This document shows, piece by piece, positions 1-12,872 of a DNA stretch of 64,000 nt. Origin of the DNA: Atrina japonica (Eukaryota > Mollusca > Bivalvia > Pterioida > Pinnidae); NCBI GenBank assembly GCA_030159075.1, contig BROG01000032.1:256001-320000 (forward strand), read 5' to 3'. The notes under the pieces were generated by a model, which saw nothing but the letters and a program-made list of their open reading frames with translations, made no database searches and was not told the origin of the DNA. Numbering within the stretch: position 1 is the stretch's first letter; each line of letters starts with the position of its first letter. The position numbers and the translations under genes were made by a program.

Positions 1-420
1 ATGTATGCCAAGAGTTTGCTGTGGCATTTACATGTTTTATCAATAAGAAAACATTACAATGTGGAGATCAATCTAGAAATTTTCACACTGATGGAATACA
101 TACATATATATGTATATCATGTAAAATTGTTATAAATAATTATAAAATCAATTATTACACCAGTAAAATCTAACTTAAGATAGGTTAAGTTTGAAGACTA
201 TCAAGAAAATAGATAGAAAAGCTGTCATTTGACAATGTGTCATGTAAAAGAACCCCAAACAGGACTCTTCTATTACAATGTAATATCAAGGAGCATTTAA
301 CACAGAGATATTTAGGACAAAATACTGTGTCTACTTTCAGAGAGCCCATAGAAAATAATATCAACCACACAAAAAATAATACACTCAGTGCTGAAAAAAT
401 TTGTTTTTTATTTTGTTTTG

Positions 421-449
421 TTTGTTTGTTTTTTTTTTTGGGGGGGGGT
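421..449. repeat. Homopolymer T/G tract
   Basis: A run of T followed by a run of G, with no other structure. A similar tract occurs inside the foldback element near 9550. Confidence 0.7.
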
Positions 450-1338
450 CCCGACAGGGTCGAACATAACATAATTGAGAGATGGGAAGTGCTACAAAGT
501 GTACCAGAACTCAGGGGAACTTGAAGAATGCAGTTCAATTTCAAATGTTACATAAAAATGCTGTTATTCATTTAATACATTTAACACCTGTGAGATAAAA
601 TCTGCCAATTGTTTTTACTTTCATACAACAAACAGCAGAAGAGGAATACTAATTAACACATGGATATCTGGTCTAAAAGAGATGCAGCTTCAGGTGATTG
701 AAGAATATTGAAACTGAACAAATCAAACGGGGATTTCCCTTCTGTTTGAGCGATTCTTTTCCTTATTAATGAAAATATATAAAACAAGTGAATTTTCTGA
801 CTACGTCAAATAATCTAGCTGACATTACATATGTAATTATGTGGTAGACATTTGGGAAAGTAATTATCTGGATATATGAAACGTATATTGTTTGAACTGC
901 ATGTACTTTACGAACAGCGCGCAGAAAATAATATGATGTAAGATCACTAATAAGGTAATTTAAAGCAGACATTTTTTTCACTAGTCTCACATGTGTAATT
1001 AATTGTTACACTGCAATATGAAATCTTTATGGCCTGAGAAGATATTGATCTGAAATTGAAAGCACTTCTGAGTTTGTTTTCATGTTGGGAAATGAGTAAA
1101 AATATGTGAGTTCTTGAAATAAGGGGGGGAGGGACGTGAACCACAGCAGTGTGAAAAAATAAGGATATTCACATAATCTATATCGCATTTACCAATAAGT
1201 CTGAAGAAGTAATGGGAGGATCTTTACATTGACAGCTCCTGACCTTATTCCTTGATGCATAAAATGACAAGAGGTCAAGGTAACATATACCAGAATTCCT
1301 TTGCTGTATCTTAAGTCGAATATAAGTTTTGTACTCAC

Positions 1339-1432
1339 CAAGTTTTGAATAACCATAGGTAAAAAGACAACCATCTGCACCATTAACCACACCTTGTATC
1401 ACCTCTGTCAAACTGCTGGCACAGATCTCGGT
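1339..1432 (-). CDS. KIF26: KIF26-like kinesin, motor exon with degenerate P-loop
   Basis: 94-bp internal exon on the minus strand. It is bounded by an acceptor (..attatag) at 1433 and a strong donor (gtgagtac) at 1338. It starts in phase 0, following directly from the exon at 1684-1887, and ends one base into a codon. It encodes TEICASSLTEVIQGVVNGAD and then GCLFTYGYSKLG. In conventional kinesins this place holds the Walker A loop (GQTGSGKT type). Here it reads GYSKLG, like GHAKLG in vertebrate KIF26A/B, so the unusual loop is the family signature rather than damage. KIF26 proteins bind microtubules with poor or no ATPase activity and act in signalling, cell adhesion and axon or cell migration (VAB-8 in nematodes). 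The next motor exon is not in the remaining 1.3 kb and should lie to the left of the window. Confidence 0.95.
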
Positions 1433-1683
1433 CTATAATATTCAAAAGAAAATTTAAAACATTACTGTGAACTCCCCTTGCATTTATGTCTTTTTAAAAA
1501 AAAAAAAAATACCTGGGGCCCAGTCTTTTAATAGCTGACTTGCAAGTATTAAGATTCCTTTCTGCCTTGATGCAGATGCCAAAGTTTAAATTTCATTTTT
1601 ACTATGAAACCATTAGACGTTACTTAATATTTAATCGGCCGATGCACAAATTCTGACTAAAAAAATGATTTGTAAAAACCAAC
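1433..1683 (-). other. Short intron of the KIF26-like gene
   Basis: 251-bp GT-AG intron in phase 0, between the DSQ codons of one exon and the TEIC codons of the next. It is AT-rich, with an A-run near 1496-1509. I see no other feature in it. Confidence 0.9.
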
Positions 1684-1887
1684 CTGCGAGTCATCTGGAG
1701 AAAAAACTGCATCAAAGGCAAACATCTTTGGTGCCGTAGGAGTTGTCTTTCTGTGTGCTGAGGTAGGGATTCCAATAGAAGAAGGATCAAAAACTGTAAC
1801 TTGTTTTTTCCGAGGGTCAATGGACAAGCATGACTGGCTTTGTTCACCGTGAGAGCTCAAAGAGCAGATCTTTAACATTACCTTGAC
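1684..1887 (-). CDS. KIF26: KIF26-like kinesin, first motor-domain exon
   Basis: 204-bp exon (68 codons, phase 0 at both ends) with acceptor ..ttttccatag and donor gttggttt. It begins VKVMLKICSL, the first beta strand of the KIF26 motor. SIDPRKKQVTVFDP and APKMFAFDAVFSPDDSQ follow. These line up with the KIF26A/B pattern KVDPRKKQITLYDP ... PPKMFAFDAVFPQDASQ as I remember it from the family. The spacer between them (SSIGIPTSAHRKTTPT) is the variable insert also seen in vertebrates. The exon joins in frame to the pre-motor exon at 28253-28418 across a 26.4 kb intron, giving GVGK-VKVML exactly as in the family. The open frame continues a little past the donor by chance. I infer orthology at family level and cannot separate the A and B paralogues. 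Confidence 0.96.
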
Positions 1888-2700
1888 CTATGGAAAACAA
1901 ATAACAAAATAAACAATCTGGCATAATTAAAAGCAATTAAATCAAACAAAAGATTTTGGGCAAATTAATCTCTTAACAATTGTGATTTTCATAAATTAAT
2001 AAATATTGAACGGCCACGCTAGCAGTGACAACTCAATGGAGTCTCTGAGGCATTTGACGATTAGTCAAATATCCTGCACTTCAAATAAATATAATTTATT
2101 CATGAATAAACTTTAGTTACCTGAATGATTAATGACTTATAAATATTGCATTTCAATCATTTACAGACCTTTATATGATGTATTGCTACATGCAAATTGG
2201 TGGAAGTTTTTAACCATTAAGATAAGCCAAAGAGAAACACACATGCAAATTCATCAATCTGTTTGCCTTTATACACCATACCTGTGTGTGCAGTTTGATT
2301 TGTTTTTACAAAATGTAAAATTTTGCCAGTAACAAACCACTACCACCAGTTTAACTCAAGATGTTAAACTGCAATCATGACTGGTTGCACTTTATATAAA
2401 ATCTTAATATTTAATTTTGTTTTCATTAACTTAATTGGCCTGACAGACAAAAAGTCATTATAACTTGCCCTGGGTGGGGTGTGTGCTGTTAAAAAAAATT
2501 GACATACATTTACTTAAGGATTCCTGCTTATAATGAACTTTTTAATTTAATTTACCTCCAAAATGACTTCAAATTTTGTCTAATCAACTGCACAGACCAA
2601 CGTAATGGAGGTATAAGGAGGTATTTAGTTAGCGCAGAAAATGGTACCCTTTTCTCTCGGTCTCTGCCTGCCTGTCTTTTACTTCCATACTGTCTCTCTT

Positions 2701-2707
<7 letters not shown>

Positions 2708-2745
<38 letters not shown>

Positions 2746-2747
2746 AA
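2708..2747. repeat. (TC)n(AC)n microsatellite
   Basis: Dinucleotide TC run passing into a short CA run. The open frames over it (Ser/Leu/His-rich) are repeat artefacts. Confidence 0.9.
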
Positions 2748-4522
2748 TCAAAAATACAATTGTCAGTTTGTTCTTTCAATACTTGTTGATTGGAAAACAC
2801 TTAATCAAGGAATTCACCCAACAGCACATTCAATCAAATCATCTCGGTATGATGTGAGTGAAATTGATGGAGTTAAGAAACAGTAATTCACCATCAATTA
2901 GGAAACCATCGGAGCTGGTATACGCTGATTTCCATTCTAAATGTTGTTCAGCATCCTCAATTATCCTCATCTAAGAGGTGTTATTACTGATACTAAATCA
3001 CCCATGCAAGAAGTGAAATTTCTCTGGCAGAAATAATAAGAAGGATGCTAGAATACCTTTATATTTACTTTTATGTAAAGTGATAAGCAGAGAATGGCAT
3101 GCTTCAAGTGTTGGCCGAAGAATGCACTTTACTACATTTCTTTCAGATTTCTCAAAATTACCATTTTCTAGCACAGGCGAGTGAGCAAGTTAAGAACTCT
3201 TGATGCAGTCAAAATTGTGTGTATTGATTATGGCACTTGTACACCGAAATGTTTGTTGATATCAACGCTAATAATAACAACAAGAGTACAAAAGTAAAAA
3301 CACAGTCTTAAATAATCTACATTTTGACATTTTAGTAAATCATTGACCTCTAGCTGGACACAACAAAATCCAAGTTTGACCATTAGCATTGTAATCACTT
3401 TGTGTCTAGAAAGGACTAGAAACCTGTTTTCCAAGTTTTATTTCCCTTCTAAACCTAACTATATTAACCAATTTGTAAAACTGAAATTGAAAATAGCAGC
3501 TGCAGAAAATAAGAACTATGATATATTTAATAATATTAGTTTTTTGGTATGAGATGGAGACAGACACTCTCTTCTGCAAAAAAAGTTTTTATCATGGAAA
3601 CAAAATATCAGACTTTTCAATTCTCAAAAGAATCTTCTTATTGTATTCTGTTGATGTCCTAATAAAGTTACCCTGTATGACCTTAAATAAATGAAATTTG
3701 AAACCAAAATTTTGACAATCAATTTAAATGGATTCAGTTTCTGTCTTCTGAGTCAATACATTGGTTCATTTGCTACAAAAAACTAAAGGAAAGTATTCCT
3801 TTCTGATTTATTCCTTTACAAAACAAATAGACTGCCATTTGAAGATTTAATTCAATTCTGTGTACACCACAGCACTACTGAAAATCAGGAATTCATTACA
3901 ATGATGTCAGCTTGTGTAGGACATATACAAATACTGTGAAATAATTCCTAATTAGAGGACAATTTGATTTGAGGTTCCCAGGAGTGTGATGGAAATCAAA
4001 AACTCTTATCAAGCATACATGCAGAAGCTATAGCTGTTCATGTAAAATTTTATAATCCCTTTGGCCCTTAATGTCACTAAAATTGTTAAGACAAATGTCT
4101 AGAGAATCTCAGCAAATTGTATCTGTAAGGAAAGACAAAAGAAAACTGGCCATATTCTGTAGTAAGTTTGTATATGACTCATATTAATTGTCAACATCAA
4201 TTAATAAACCACTGCTTTTTTGTATATGATACATTGTTTAACCACCTGGGGCTCTGTTACTATTTGTTATGAAGGCAAAGTTGCATATAAGACAAAAATT
4301 GATAAGTACTGTGTATGTATGTACATGTAGCTATTTTTCAGTTTCCTGCATTTGAAAACTTCCAAGAAATCAATGCATTTCAATTGCATTTAAATCTCAT
4401 CCATTTTCATTGCCCCACTCATAATTAAGGATTTATTACATATCATACAAGATACCTTTACTGAAATGCAATTGCAAATTTTGGCTGTCATCAAGCTCGG
4501 ATATTGACTGTTACAAGAGTAA

Positions 4523-4728
4523 AAGGTGGCCCCTTACAGCACTGATAAACACCAGTGAAAAACAGTACAAGACATGACAATATACTTCTAGGCCAAGGTG
4601 GCCCCTTACAGCACTGGTAAACGCCAGTGAAAAACAGAGTACAAGACATGACATCAGACTTCTAGGCCAAGGTGGCCCCTTACAGCACTGGTAAATGTCA
4701 GTGAAAAACAGAGTACAAGAAATGACAT
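4523..4728. repeat. Three-copy tandem repeat, unit ~72-74 bp
   Basis: Three copies beginning aaggtggccccttacagcac at 4523, 4595 and 4669 (spacing 72 and 74). Each contains cagtgaaaaacag and agacatgaca; the last is truncated. The 82-residue minus-strand frame across it is a by-product. Confidence 0.9.
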
Positions 4729-4996
4729 CTAACTGATTTACCGTAACACAGGGGGACAATTAAAATGCATCAGTTGTGGAAATAAAGACTACACTATGAG
4801 AAGTTTTATATCAGATAGTTTGCACACTTAATTTGATACTTCTTTCTCAGTTCTTCTCCTCATTTGCTTCAGTTATTTCCTCATAACTTGGCAGATAGGT
4901 GACAGAAAATTGATAAGCTTCATGCGATATAAAAAAGATAGAATGATTCACGGAAAAATAATGTGTGAAAGTAAGCATAAGATGTATCTAAATTGA

Positions 4997-5018
<22 letters not shown>
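4997..5018. repeat. (GA)n microsatellite
   Basis: Uninterrupted GA run followed by a short CA run. Confidence 0.9.
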
Positions 5019-5027
<9 letters not shown>

Positions 5028-7420
5028 GGAGAACCATGAGTAACATGATTATTAAATTTGTATCTAGTGTTTCCTCATTAAGATAGATGTATTTCATAGC
5101 ACTACTATCCTAATCTAAATTTGAATTAAGTCATAAGATTGTGTGATTAGAATTAGTAGATTGGTTCCCAATGTTTCACACATGGTTCATTATTTAGAGA
5201 ATAACTGGTTTATAACATTTCCTGTAACTCCATTTTTTTTGCTACGAAAAGTTATTTTCAATTTCAACTTTGGCGATTATTACAAAAATGCGGTGGGACT
5301 AGATGGAGGATGTCGTAATTAAATATGGATTAATCTGAAGCTGTGATGGCAAAGATAAATAGGTAGAGCAGGAATTACGAGATACACAGTGTTGTGATTA
5401 TAATCAGGTCTTGTTTGTAATGAAATAAGCTTCAAAAAAATATCTAGTAGTGAAGACGATATAATGGATTTGTGTTTGAGTGGTTTATTTTTTGGATTTT
5501 TGCCCTCTCAAAAAATAGGAAAGAAAAAAAAGGATAAATAATGAATGAATGAATGAATAATACATAAATGACTGAAAACTAAAAACAAAACCAACACACA
5601 GAATACAACAAAATAAAAACATTATAAGAACAAAATGAACAGCAAGATTCACACCAGGTATATTCTTGCATTTACATGTCAAGCATTAGGCCTATTTTTA
5701 AAACAGTAAAATGTTTACTATATTCTTTTAATGGAAGTCCTAAATTGTAACAGAGCAGACAAGTTGTAATAAAAGGAAGACATGGTCACTAACACATATA
5801 TTTCATGGGTTTTCAAATCTGTGGTCACAGCATGATGATGTTGAAGGTGGCTTCAGTTTCACAAATCAAGAAGCCAGAGTGTAACATGTCACAGAAATAC
5901 TCCTTGGAATCCAATTAAAAAATTGTGTTTATTATGATTTTTATGTTGTAGTTTAATCTACAAGAGCACCAAACAAAAATGTCAATCTCTGGTTTGTTTC
6001 ATAGTGAAGGGTGGTCATTTGTCAAGAAAAGTCATTTGCCCTCTCTTTTCATGGTTTTAGCACATAAGCTAAATATCTCCACTGTTATTTAAAAAAAAAA
6101 TAGTTTGTTAAAATGTGTCAGAGAAATAAAGGACAATGGTCCCTTATGAGCATCAAATTTCAAACGTGAAGTTATTGCACTGGTAAAGAAGTAATTCATA
6201 ATGGTCACAGTGGTGCTTTTTTCTACACTGGACTTCATGCTTGGTGCTTCGTGAGAAGAATAATGTGAAACTGTAATTGAAAAAAGCTGGTTCTTTTTTT
6301 TTTCAATTAACTTTAAAATAGCAGCAAAATAGACTATTAGCTCGTAATGTGCGTAACTCTGTGCTTGTTCTGAGATTTTGTTTCGATACTATTTACTCCT
6401 CGGTAAAATTAAGTCAAGACCATCTTTATCATAAATGTAGTGATTACAAAAGAAAAATAAAACTAACAACATATTTATGTTCATTTTTTGGAGAGTTTCC
6501 AAGATACAGTCTCTAGCAAAAATAATTATGTTGCTTAGCAAAACCTTTCATCAAATTCACGTATGATATGAAAAGTGAAACCAAAGTGCAAAAATGCAAA
6601 ACAACATAAATTAGAGCACGAAACAGACAGAAGAATGAACAAAACGGAGAGGAAGGAGGAATAAAAACAGATAAATTACAGAAATCACGTTAAGGGATGA
6701 AACACGGAACATTTTATTGCTAAAATAAAAAGGTCTAATTAAATTGCCCAAATTTCATAAACATTCTACATTCAATTTCTCTTGTTTTATTGCACTCGAT
6801 GGGGGCAAAGAGAGATATTATTGTGCATTTTCTAGCATAGACTACGAAGCATACAATCAAATTCTGACAAACATGAAGCATGTGTTTCCACTCACACAAT
6901 AGAAAGGTATAACCTCATAAATGTTTACGCAATGATCTATCTTATGGAAGATTCTTCCAGTTTAAAAGTGAGGATAGCATTTCTCCTGCAGCTGAAGGAC
7001 TTAATGAAGTCTGCTGAGCTTAAATTATAGTCTCCATGCAAAAGAAATTAAGTGTAGGAACAAGAAGATACATGCACAAACACACACAGAAAATTAAACT
7101 TTTTGATATAGCAATACAACATTACTTTCCTGTATACATATCAATGCTCGCATCCAAATCATGTGATATAAATCACACATTTTACTTCTTAAAAAACAGA
7201 ATCTTTTAAAATAAAAATTCATTTGAGAACCCCCTTTCCCCTGTTTTTTTTTTTTAATGTTATTGTGTTTAGATATGAATATAAGTAGCTAAAATTTATT
7301 AATCTTCAGTGTAATTCTATTTCAGAATCCCTGTACATAAGTTTAATCCAACAAAACCTTCAAAAACCTTTTCCATCATTTCAAGCTGATTGAAGGGGAG
7401 GATAGACATTGCTGTCTGTT

Positions 7421-7669
7421 TGAATGTTGTTTTACGCCACACTCAACAACTTTTCAGTTATATGGTGGCGGCCAGTTTTTATTGGTGGAGGACAGAACCC
7501 GGTTACAATGTACCCGGCAAGAGACCACAGGCCTTCCGTAAGTTAACTGGCAAACTTCCTCATAAAATGAGCTTAGGTTCCAGCAGGCTTGCACTTGTGC
7601 TGATCAGAGGTATGAGACTTCATGTTTTAAAGTGCAATGCTCTGGCCACTCGGCCATGGAGGCCCCTGG
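7421..7669 (-). mobile_element. tRNA-derived SINE, family 1, longest copy
   Basis: Read on the minus strand it begins with a tRNA-Ser/Leu-like head (ggcctccatggccgagtggc, with A-box TGGCCGAGTGG) and a degenerate B-box (gtgcaagcctgctgg). A body with aaccgggttctgtcc and ggccgccaccatataactg follows. It ends in a tail with TTGTTGAGTGTGGCGTAAAA then CAACA. Other copies are at 35656, 36097 and 44604. The 98-residue plus-strand frame over it is not a gene. No clear target-site duplication was seen. Confidence 0.85.
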
Positions 7670-9128
7670 GAAGGACAGATGGTTAACATCATATGCAATG
7701 TAGATGTTCTGAGCATCTCATAATGTCATAAAAACCACGGAAATATGGCAGTCAGAAAGTCCAGGTTAGTATCTCTACAGAAGATAAAGGTGTTGACTGG
7801 TCTATGTGCTGTCATGTCATCACCTGATACATAAAGATGTACAACAGTCACATAAAACTAAACATATATCATGGTAACATCTTAGTTCTCTGAGCTCTTT
7901 TCTAATCACATTAATCACAGGTTAAATAAAACAGACAAATGAATCAGACTCAACAGTAAAATGACATGCTTTGTAATACGTTTTGTAAAACAAATAAGCT
8001 GGGCAGCAGCTATCACTAGGATAGGTTTGGAAACAAATGTCATATGGTTTGGTTATCATTACTCAAACATGAAAAACTGAAAGAGCAAATACTGTTGCTG
8101 GATTTTACGAAAGAGTTTTTAAAAAAGAGGTAAACTTAGAAGCTATAAAGGAGAAACCAATGGAAAAGAGATTTATCATCTTTCCCGAATATCGGTACAG
8201 AAATTAAATTCTAGTGAAGAAATATTACCAAACTCAAGCAAACGATGGAATGGGCACATTTAGCGGAATTTATATTCTTAAAGGCAAAATATGACATGCA
8301 TTTTCCAATAACTGATTTGATTTGGTGATGAACTACAAGTTTGAAGTAGCTTTTTCTATTGAGAAGACATTTTATGATCAATATATATGCTGCTGTGCAA
8401 TCAACATGTTATAACCATCAAGAAGACACCAACTGTCATCTTTAAGTCAAATAGCAAAAAAATCATGAGTAATTTTATTACTGATGCCGTTGTATCTTTT
8501 GCTTGACAACACTTACTAACATGATAGACGTGTTTGCACCATAGTAAATTTGTTGTAAGAAATAGATTATGAAATTGATTGAAACTTATCAAGTATATGT
8601 TGGGGCAACTTCCTGAGATTTGTAACAAGAATTCATCACCATGTCATTGATGCTTGAGGTATATAAATCTCTCTGTTTGGTATTTGTTTGATCTTCCCTG
8701 CTACAATATTTCTTTGAAACAAGTGACATCTGAATTTCCTCTGAAGTTAAGAGATGTGTGTTACTATGGAGATACATGAGTAATATGTAGTTTATATACA
8801 GAACAACTGGACAACCGGAAATGCATAGTTGTCCATTTTGTGTCCTCTTTTGAAAGTTAACAGATGTTTTAAGTTTGAAAGAGAAATCAGATTTTACTGG
8901 TAGACATTTGTATCCATATATCACAACCAATAATTCTAAGAGCGAGAGACAGTTTACCAACACTTATCGGCTGTATCTGTATATCTGACTAGTTTCTGTC
9001 TTCTTCTTTTCGTTTGCCACTAGTTTTTTTTAAAGTTTTTGTAAGATTGTACAAGTATATGTATTTTTCTGATAGATAATAGGTGTAATATCTCATGGAG
9101 TAATATATCTGATTCATTTTTACATGAG

Positions 9129-9310
9129 TAACTTGGATTATATACATGTAGATAGGTATCAACGATCCCGATGTAACTTGGGATTATATACATGTAGATA
9201 TGTATCAACTATCCCAATGTAACTTGGGATTATATACATGTAGATATGTATCAACTATCCCAATGTAACTTGGGATTATATACATGTAGATATGTATCAA
9301 CTATCCCGTT
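9129..9310. repeat. Four-copy minisatellite, unit 46 bp
   Basis: Four units of taacttgggattatatacat / gtagatatgtatcaactatc / ccaatg. The first copy differs at several sites; the middle two are nearly identical. Confidence 0.92.
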
Positions 9311-9342
9311 GTATCTATGTTATGACACATTTTCATAACTTT

Positions 9343-9595
9343 TTAAATGAAAGTTCGATAACAATGAATAAGCTCTTTTTTTAAAAAAAAAAAATATTTC
9401 ATTTTTCTTACCTTTTATACTGATGTGCAATAACAAATGAGAGATATACAAAGGCATACAGATTCTTACATTCCTATATATTTCTGCCTGTGTGTATCTC
9501 TTTTTTGTTATTGTACATCAATCTAGAAGTAGTAAAAAGAAAAAGAATGTTGTTTTTTTTTTTGGGGGGGGAACACAACTACCGTGCTTCTTTAA
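9343..9595. mobile_element. Foldback (long inverted-repeat) element, copy 1
   Basis: The centre is a long imperfect palindrome. gatgtgcaataacaaatgag and agatatacaaaggcataca on the left pair with tgcctgtgtgtatctctttt and ttgttattgtacatca on the right. The outer right end (cacaactaccgtgcttcttt then aa) matches the end of the copy at 17852-18089. TTAA is present at both inferred ends. It has no coding capacity, which fits a non-autonomous DNA element (MITE). The left outer end is eroded, so that boundary is approximate. Confidence 0.7.
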
Positions 9596-9690
9596 TATTA
9601 CACCTAGCTTAAAATCAATATTTCAATTTCTTTATTTACATGTTAAAAAAACATACATGTTTTAAGCTGAAATATGAGATAAATTAATAA

Positions 9691-9752
9691 TTTGGTGACC
9701 TTTCCATATGAGTGAAAGATTCTTGAGTGGGACATTAGACAACAACCAACAG
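9691..9752 (+). mobile_element. SINE family 2 tail fragment
   Basis: Reads attt-ggtgacctttccatatgag-tgaaagattcttgagtggga then cattagacaacaa. This is the 3' tail of the family-2 SINE (compare the reverse complement of 47138-47200), but on the plus strand. Only the 3' end is present, as expected for a 5'-truncated insertion. Confidence 0.75.
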
Positions 9753-9784
9753 TAATATGTTTGACACTCATGAATATTTCAATC

Positions 9785-9877
9785 TTAACACATCTATCCC
9801 TAAACAATTAATGGACTCTACCTAAAATCAATGACACGGGCTAGCCCAAATGTGTTGTCAGTGGTGAATGGGTTAAC
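9785..9877 (-). mobile_element. ~91-bp TTAAC-ended mini element, copy A
   Basis: Diverged copy of the element best seen at 50881-50971. It begins ttaacacatctatccct and ends gtggtgaatgggttaac, which are inverted relative to each other. Its interior (caatgacacgggctagccca then aatgtgt) corresponds to the other copies read in reverse. Confidence 0.7.
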
Positions 9878-10202
9878 ATGTGACAGGCACATAGCAGTTG
9901 TGTGTGATTTTTTTTTAAAATTCTGTTTATATCAAGCAATACAGACGTTGGATTTGCAAGGTGTATGTATGTTTCATGTCTACATGATGATAAATCAAGT
10001 CTGTTTTATATCTATATTTTGATGAGCATGTCATCTAGCTAAGCCGCTGATATTTGATACATGTATGTTGGATATATCAAGGCTTGATATCAGTCTTGTA
10101 TTTTGTCACTTTGGACCTCATCTATATGTGTAACATCACTTTCGAGATGTTCTGTACAACATATTTAGTTGTTTGATTATTCAAAATCCAAGTTCTGCTT
10201 AG

Positions 10203-11432
10203 CATGTTAAGAGAACTCTAAAATACCACAGCCTCTAAGTCCATCACTATTACATGTTAAGAGAACTCTAAAATACCATAGCCTCTAAGTCCATCACTAT
10301 TACATGTTAAGAGAACTCCAAAATACCATAGCCTCTAAGTCCATCACTATAATTACCCAACATAGCCTCTAAGTCCATCACTATTACATGTTAAGAGAAC
10401 TCCAAAATACCATAGCCTCTAAGTCCATCACTATTACATGTTAAGAGAACTCTAAAATACCATAGCCTCTAAGTCCATCACTATTACATGTTAAGAGAAC
10501 TCCAAAATACCATAGCCTCTAAGTCCATCACTATTACATGTTAAGAGAACTTCAAAATACCATAGCACTCCAAAACATACCCATAGCCTCTAAATCCATC
10601 ACTATTACATGTTAAGAGAACTTCAAAATACCATAGCCTCTAAGTCCATCACTATTACATGTTAAGAGAACTCCAAAATACCATAGCCTCTAAATCCATC
10701 ACTATTACATGTTAAGAGAACTTCAAAATACCATAGCCTCTAAGTCCATCACTATTACATGTTAAGAGAACTTCAAAATACCATAGCCTCTAAGTCCATC
10801 ACTATTACATGTTAAGAGAACTCCAACTTCAAAATCCACCTATTACATGTTAAGAGAACTCTAAGTCCATCACTAAGTTACATGTTTCAGAGAACTCTAA
10901 AAAGAGAACCATACCATAGCCTCTAAGTCCATCACTATTACATGTTAAGAGAACTCTAAAATACCATAGCCTCTAAGTCCATCACTATTACATGTTAAGA
11001 GAGCTTCAAAATACCATAGCCTCTAAGTCCATCACTATTACATGTTAAGAGAACTCTAAAATACCATAGCCTCTAAGTCCATCACTATTACATGTTAAGA
11101 GAAAAATCTAAAATACCATAGTCTCTAAGTCCATCACTATTACATGTTAAGAGAGAGTCTCCCAAAATACTCCAAAATACATAGCCTCTAAGTAAGTCCA
11201 TCACTATTACATGTTAAGAGAGCTCCAAAATACCATAGCCTCATAAAGTCCATCACTATTACATGTTAAGAGAACTCTAAAATACCATAGCCTCTAAGCC
11301 ATCTAAGTCCATTACTATTACACTATTACATGTTAAGAGAACTCCAAAATACCATAGTCTCTAAGTCCATCACTATTACATGTTAAGAGAACTCTAAAAT
11401 ACCATAGCCTCTGAGTCCATCACTATTGCATG
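10203..11432. repeat. Large minisatellite, unit 50 bp, about 24 copies
   Basis: The unit is tacatgttaagagaactcta / aaataccatagcctctaagt / ccatcactat. Copies vary mainly at one site (ctcta / ctcca / cttca). Several units are broken by small duplications or deletions, for example around 10350, 10565, 10825-10915, 11150-11200 and 11295-11330. Most units are otherwise nearly identical, which points to recent homogenisation. There is no coding potential. Confidence 0.97.
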
Positions 11433-11508
11433 TATTAGATCTACCATTTAGAGTTTACTGGTGGAATATCAAATGATATACAATTACTGTATACATGTGT
11501 GTATGTAT

Positions 11509-11570
11509 TCATGTGTGTGTGTGTGTGACTGTATGTGTGTGTGTTTGTATGTATGAGTGTGAGTGTACAT
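11509..11570. repeat. TG-rich microsatellite
   Basis: Imperfect (TG)n / (TGTA)n run just after the 50-bp minisatellite. Confidence 0.8.
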
Positions 11571-12559
11571 ATAAAACAGGTAAATTTGATCTATATAGAT
11601 TTCATATCTAGTTAGTGCCTGCATTACCATAATAGAGATACATACATACATCATCTGTCTTTTTAAAACACAAATTCTAAATCATCTGACATTACACCAT
11701 GTTACACAAGAACATGTCTCATTATTTGCAGCATAATTATTGGAATGTAATATATACTCTATGTCTACATCTTAGTCTACAGAAGTAAAACTTCAAGATG
11801 AGATAATTATGGCCTCAGAATATCAGTCATAGCTACCAAACTGTCAAAGACTATACAACAGAAATTCTGTACTGGTTTCTATCACTGATGAAATTGTCTG
11901 ATTTGGGCCGTGACATATCGTTAGATAACCGTTATTGTCATTCAGTCAAGATAAACCAGACACTGGCCGAGCGAATAGATATATCTATCAATCGTTTGGA
12001 TATAATAACTAATATCAAAGAGAAACTGGAAGCTTGAAAACTTATTGTAAAACATCAACTTATACAAGTCTAGGTTGAAATCCAACAGGATTTGACAAGA
12101 AAATGTAAAATGAATATGTATAGATAGAATCCAGTGGCACAGTAGTCAGGAAGAGTCAAGATCAACGTTCGATGAGAAATCTGACAGACTGCAGAATGAT
12201 AAGTGTTTGTGGGGTTAAAATTTCACTTTTTCTAGAAATAAAAACAAATTTGTTGACATTTCATTTTGGTGAAACTAAAACAACACTTTTGTAAAGGAAC
12301 CCGTTACTATTACTAAATGTAATTTATGTAAAATTTTATCATGATTTTGATTTTGTTAATAAACAAAAACAATGAAATAAATGAAATTTAAAACCAAAAC
12401 AAGATTTTCTGAATCTACAGTATCTTCTTCTCACATAATCAAAGTAGCATCAAGGAAAGTTTTTACTGATAAAGTGGTGACAGGGATTAAGGTTAAATAT
12501 GGTGCTGTAACCACTTGACCAAATATATAGTAAAGATCAGCTGTAAATACACACTGCCT

Positions 12560-12872
12560 ATGAAGGTCCAAATAGATCTATATGAACTCTTGAGGTCCAG
12601 AGTGTTTTATATGGACTCTTGCTTCTGTCTAGATTCCACCATACCATGATCCTGTTTACTCACACAAACCATGGCAGTCTCTTATATTACGTTGTGTCTG
12701 CTGCATTTAATGAAGGTCCAAAGAGATCTATATGGACTTCTGAGGTCTAGAGTGTTTTATATGGACTCTTGCTTGTCTAGTATTGCATCCATAGTCTAGA
12801 TTCCACCTTACCTTGTTCCTGTTTACTCACACAAACCCAGACAGTCTCTTATATCATGTTGTATCTATTGCA
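12560..12872. repeat. Tandem duplication, unit ~151 bp
   Basis: Two copies start tgaaggtcca at 12560 and 12711. Both carry gatctatatg, agtgttttatatggactctt, tcctgtttactcacacaaac and cagtctcttata. The second copy has an insertion near 12780. Confidence 0.92.

Noticed and set aside
400..470. Third copy of the foldback element, from the similar T/G tract
   Set aside because: Only the homopolymer part is shared; neither the inverted ends nor the aggcata palindrome is present.
7390..7686. 98-residue frame, plus strand
   Set aside because: It lies antisense across a family-1 SINE, and several copies of that SINE lack the frame.
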